From Tumebacillus avium (GTDB lineage: Bacteria > Bacillota > Bacilli > Tumebacillales > Tumebacillaceae), in the NCBI RefSeq assembly GCF_002162355.1, contig NZ_CP021434.1:2518501-2582500 (forward strand): a DNA stretch of 64,000 nt, read 5' to 3'. The position numbers were made by a program, and so were the translations under genes. The notes under the pieces are model-generated. The model was not told the DNA's origin, did no database searches, and worked only from the letters and a program-made list of their open reading frames with translations. Positions within the stretch are counted from its first letter, which is position 1, and each line of letters begins with the position of its first letter. Of this stretch, positions 61,726-64,000 are shown in pieces.

Positions 61726-62607
61726 ATGTATGAGGTCTTCGATGTAACAACGTGGGAAGTATCGCGATTTGTTGTGTCCGGTTCTAAGGAAAAAGAGTGG
61801 CGGATTTGTCCTGACACAAAAAGGTTTGGGCTGCTGAAATTTCCTGTTTCTGTATTAGCCGATGACTGGGAGGAAGGTCAAGGATACACCGGAGAGGCTT
61901 GGTCTGAAAAAATTGCATCAGAAATCGGGAAAATGATCGATGTACCGACACATGATGTTGAAATCGCATACTATAAACAAACCCATAGTTCTTTATGCTG
62001 GAGATTCCTTGACCCCGATGTTGAAAATCTTGAGGAAGGCGCAGACCTGATTAATCCATTCGACCCAACATACGACCGGAACTCACTAATTGGCCAGAAA
62101 GTAAAATATAATCTTGAACTTCTTTATCAAGTGTTTGAATCGAATGAGATTTTGCCTCATTTATTTGATATGATTGTTTTTGATGCATTAATTGGTAATA
62201 CGGATCGTCATCAAGATAATTTCGGAATTATTACTACGAATGAAACGAAACGATTTGCTCCGCTGTACGATAATGCCTCCTGTTTGGGGAGGGAATTGAA
62301 GCTGGATGGGATCCATGAAAAAATGTCAAACCCACACAGCTTTGAAAACTATATCAAGAGATGCACCTCTCTGATACGGCTCGGAAATTCGAAAAAGCGA
62401 ACCAAGCATTTTCAACTCCTTGAGGCAGTATTGGATTCATATAAGGAATCAGCCCGACAGTCGTTTCAAAAAGTGGAGTCCTTGGATAATAACAAGATCG
62501 ATAAGATTCTGCACGCAGTGCCAACGCAGGTCATGCATGAAGACACAAAATCATTCGTGAACAAGGTGCTTACAACCAGAAGAGACATCATCTTAGGAAT
62601 GAGGTGA
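61726..62607 (+). CDS. HipA-like protein kinase (HipT-like, lacks N-subdomain 1)
   Basis: 293 aa from ATG 61726 (GAGGAGGGG 9 nt upstream). Kinase catalytic loop ALIGNTDRHQDNFGII and the DFG-equivalent APLYDNASCLG are as in HipA; the N-terminal Couple_hipA domain of full HipA (about 440 aa) is absent. A+T-rich. Followed after 4 nt by a protein that seems to carry that missing domain. HipA kinases phosphorylate glutamyl-tRNA or tryptophanyl-tRNA synthetase and arrest growth; the target here is unknown. Confidence 0.8.
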   Translation: MYEVFDVTTWEVSRFVVSGSKEKEWRICPDTKRFGLLKFPVSVLADDWEEGQGYTGEAWSEKIASEIGKMIDVPTHDVEIAYYKQTHSSLCWRFLDPDVENLEEGADLINPFDPTYDRNSLIGQKVKYNLELLYQVFESNEILPHLFDMIVFDALIGNTDRHQDNFGIITTNETKRFAPLYDNASCLGRELKLDGIHEKMSNPHSFENYIKRCTSLIRLGNSKKRTKHFQLLEAVLDSYKESARQSFQKVESLDNNKIDKILHAVPTQVMHEDTKSFVNKVLTTRRDIILGMR

Positions 62608-62611
62608 AAAA

Positions 62612-63364
62612 ATGAAGTTTACGACACCCCGCTTGATCTTGATGTGGAGCAATCCAGAGACGAAAGAAAACTGTACAATCGGTGTGCTAACCCGCAATGA
62701 TCACGGATACTCGTTTCGCTATATTCAAAACGAAGTAAAGCGGGCATTTTCATTTGGCTTTACTTTGCTATCTGGATTTCCCTTATTAGAAAAAATGTAT
62801 TTTTCGAATAAACTGTTTCCTGTATTTGAACGCCGAATTCCCAGCAAAGGACGACGTGATTACAAAGAAGTGATTCAGACGTTTAGCCTATCCTTATTCG
62901 ATGATTTAGACTGGGAATATTTAAGGGTCACCAAAGGGGAATTGGCAACGGACCGTTTTTATTTTATTGAACCAATTCGCTTGGAAGACAGATATTTTAA
63001 AATTGATTTTAAAATTGCCGCCTGGAAGTTTGTAGATGAACAGGTTCGTTTACATCCAGGACAAGAGCTGAATTTTGTGTTGGAGCCAGGTAATTTATAT
63101 GACACTCAAGCGATTCAAGTGTTTACAAATGAATCGCACCCGAGAATGGTTGGATATGTTCCCAAACCTTATAATGGACCAATCTATAGTTGGATGAATA
63201 AACAGTGCGAAATCAAGGCGGTTGTCAGAATGGTGTTAGAAAAGCAAAACTATTGTCCAGTGCTTTTGGTCGCAGGAAGCCTCCCGCAAGATACTGATCA
63301 GGTGAAAGCCACTTCAGAATTTAAAGAGCTAGTGCTGAAGGTAGATCGTACGACAGAATCCTAA
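62612..63364 (+). CDS. HipS-like N-domain fused to a HIRAN domain (putative antitoxin/partner)
   Basis: 250 aa. Residues about 20-90 (IGVLTRNDHGYSFRYIQN, FTLLSGFPLLEKMYF, LFPVFERRIPSKGRR) match the layout of HipA N-subdomain 1 / HipS: short strand, FxY, LSxxxPL, then FF..LP-like. Residues about 140-215 (FVLEPGNLYDTQAIQVFT, RMVGYVPKPYN) look like a HIRAN domain, a DNA-end-binding module. GAGGTG before the ATG, 4 nt after the kinase stop. No HipB-like HTH gene is seen. Confidence 0.6.
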   Translation: MKFTTPRLILMWSNPETKENCTIGVLTRNDHGYSFRYIQNEVKRAFSFGFTLLSGFPLLEKMYFSNKLFPVFERRIPSKGRRDYKEVIQTFSLSLFDDLDWEYLRVTKGELATDRFYFIEPIRLEDRYFKIDFKIAAWKFVDEQVRLHPGQELNFVLEPGNLYDTQAIQVFTNESHPRMVGYVPKPYNGPIYSWMNKQCEIKAVVRMVLEKQNYCPVLLVAGSLPQDTDQVKATSEFKELVLKVDRTTES

Positions 63365-63428
63365 TATATTTATCTATATTCGCCAAAGAGGCGGAGGGAT
63401 GCGCGCGTGTCCCTTCGCCTTTTGTGCA

Positions 63429-64000
63429 TTATGCGGATGCTGCTTTGCTGTCTTCGAGGATGTAGACTTTGATGTTGCGTTTCACGCCAAACTGGATGGC
63501 AGCAGACAGGTCGTTCATGTAGACGTCGATGCGGTTGCCGATGATCGCGCCGCCGGTGTCTTCAGCGGTGCGGATGCCGATTCCTTCAATGTAGACTTTC
63601 GTGCCGAGCGGGATGACAGACGGATCGGTGGCGATGGTGTGCTGGTCTTTCACATACTTGCCGCTGGCGGTGATGCCATACGCCGGATGTCCCGGCGCTT
63701 TGCCAGTCGATTCCGGTCCGGCCGTATAAGCGGTCAGGTCGGCGTTGAGCACTTGCTTGATCGTAAAGTCGGTTGCGATCTCTTCATTCGCAACGTTTGG
63801 CACTTGCAGTTCTTGTCCAACGGACAGAAGATTCGGATTTTGGATGCCGTTCAAACTGCTCAGCTCTTTGGTCGAAGTGCCGAAGACCTGGGCGATCTCA
63901 TACAGCGAATCCCCTGACTTGACCGTGTAGGCCAGCGTTTTTGGGGTGAGGGTGAGCACGTCTTTCAGCATCTTCGAGCCGGAGCGGGACGCCAGCGGCG
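63429..64000 (-). CDS. LysM/3D-domain cell-wall protein (partial)
   Basis: Runs off the right edge: codons upstream of Met at 63971 stay open (SRSGSK before MLKDV). LysM domain ([27 protein letters not shown]..., about 45 residues) binds peptidoglycan; the C-terminal 3D domain ([37 protein letters not shown]) holds the three Asp of the MltA-like lytic fold. Similar to YocH/YuiC-type autolysin-related proteins; the missing N-terminus probably holds the signal peptide. Confidence 0.85.
   Translation of the reverse strand, partial: PLASRSGSKMLKDVLTLTPKTLAYTVKSGDSLYEIAQVFGTSTKELSSLNGIQNPNLLSVGQELQVPNVANEEIATDFTIKQVLNADLTAYTAGPESTGKAPGHPAYGITASGKYVKDQHTIATDPSVIPLGTKVYIEGIGIRTAEDTGGAIIGNRIDVYMNDLSAAIQFGVKRNIKVYILEDSKAASA

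Overview
The window looks like the chromosome of an endospore-forming Firmicute with mid-range G+C, plausibly Alicyclobacillaceae/Tumebacillus-like. This is inferred from the sporulation pair ytrH-ytrI, a SpoVB-like flippase, SLH-domain surface proteins, a SpeD/SpeH-type SAM decarboxylase, QueF, YabR-like S1 protein, frequent TTG/GTG starts and strong AGGAGG ribosome sites. No rRNA, tRNA or CRISPR array was found. Housekeeping stretches are G+C-rich. Four patches are visibly A+T-rich and look acquired: 6.5-8.3 kb, 18.7-21.1 kb, the specificity gene at 25.7-27.0 kb, and 61.7-63.4 kb.

Layout. 0-6.4 kb: membrane and secreted proteins, ytrH-ytrI, a flippase, a HIT protein and an LCP cell-wall ligase. 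6.5-8.3 kb: three small exported proteins. 8.35-15.58 kb: a three-level nest of transposons. An IS1182-type element is split by a Tn552-like transposon (6-bp duplication GTTTGT), whose transposase gene is split by an IS66 element (8-bp duplication GGACAAAA). 15.9-17.4 kb: an XRE/TPR regulator of RRNPP type followed by a previously unannotated 52-aa secreted peptide gene with a duplicated YEPGIPM motif. 18.7-30.2 kb: an A+T-rich winged-helix/membrane pair running in frame into pepA, an unknown gene, and a complete type I restriction-modification system (hsdM-hsdS-hsdR). 30.2-34.2 kb: a second RRNPP-type regulator/peptide pair on the minus strand, whose regulator is cut by a second IS66 copy (8-bp duplication GAATGTAT). 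Its 43-aa peptide gene is intact and shares the Y[DE]PxxPxS[IV] core with the first peptide. 34.4-35.6 kb: a third XRE/TPR regulator with no visible peptide.

35.8-49 kb: an ECF sigma/anti-sigma pair, an M42 peptidase, a frameshifted amino-acid permease, two CBO0543-type membrane proteins, a SpoVB-like flippase, an MBL hydrolase, two divergent coiled-coil plus low-complexity proteins, QueF and an orphan oligopeptide-binding lipoprotein. 49-56 kb: a candidate structured RNA, an SLH protein and a giant Fn3-repeat exported protein in one operon, and a sporulation-type histidine kinase. 56-61.6 kb: ABC ATPase, S1 protein, a Glu-repeat membrane protein, a PRC-barrel protein, speD preceded by a leader that can fold as a pseudoknot, and a thioesterase. 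61.7-63.4 kb: a HipA-like kinase plus a protein that joins a HipS-like N-domain to a HIRAN domain. The right edge cuts a LysM/3D cell-wall protein.

The most interesting system is the pair of paralogous regulator/secreted-peptide modules, which look like a quorum-sensing family; one receptor has been destroyed by IS66 while its signal gene remains. Next are the split HipA-like module, the speD leader and the nested mobile elements.
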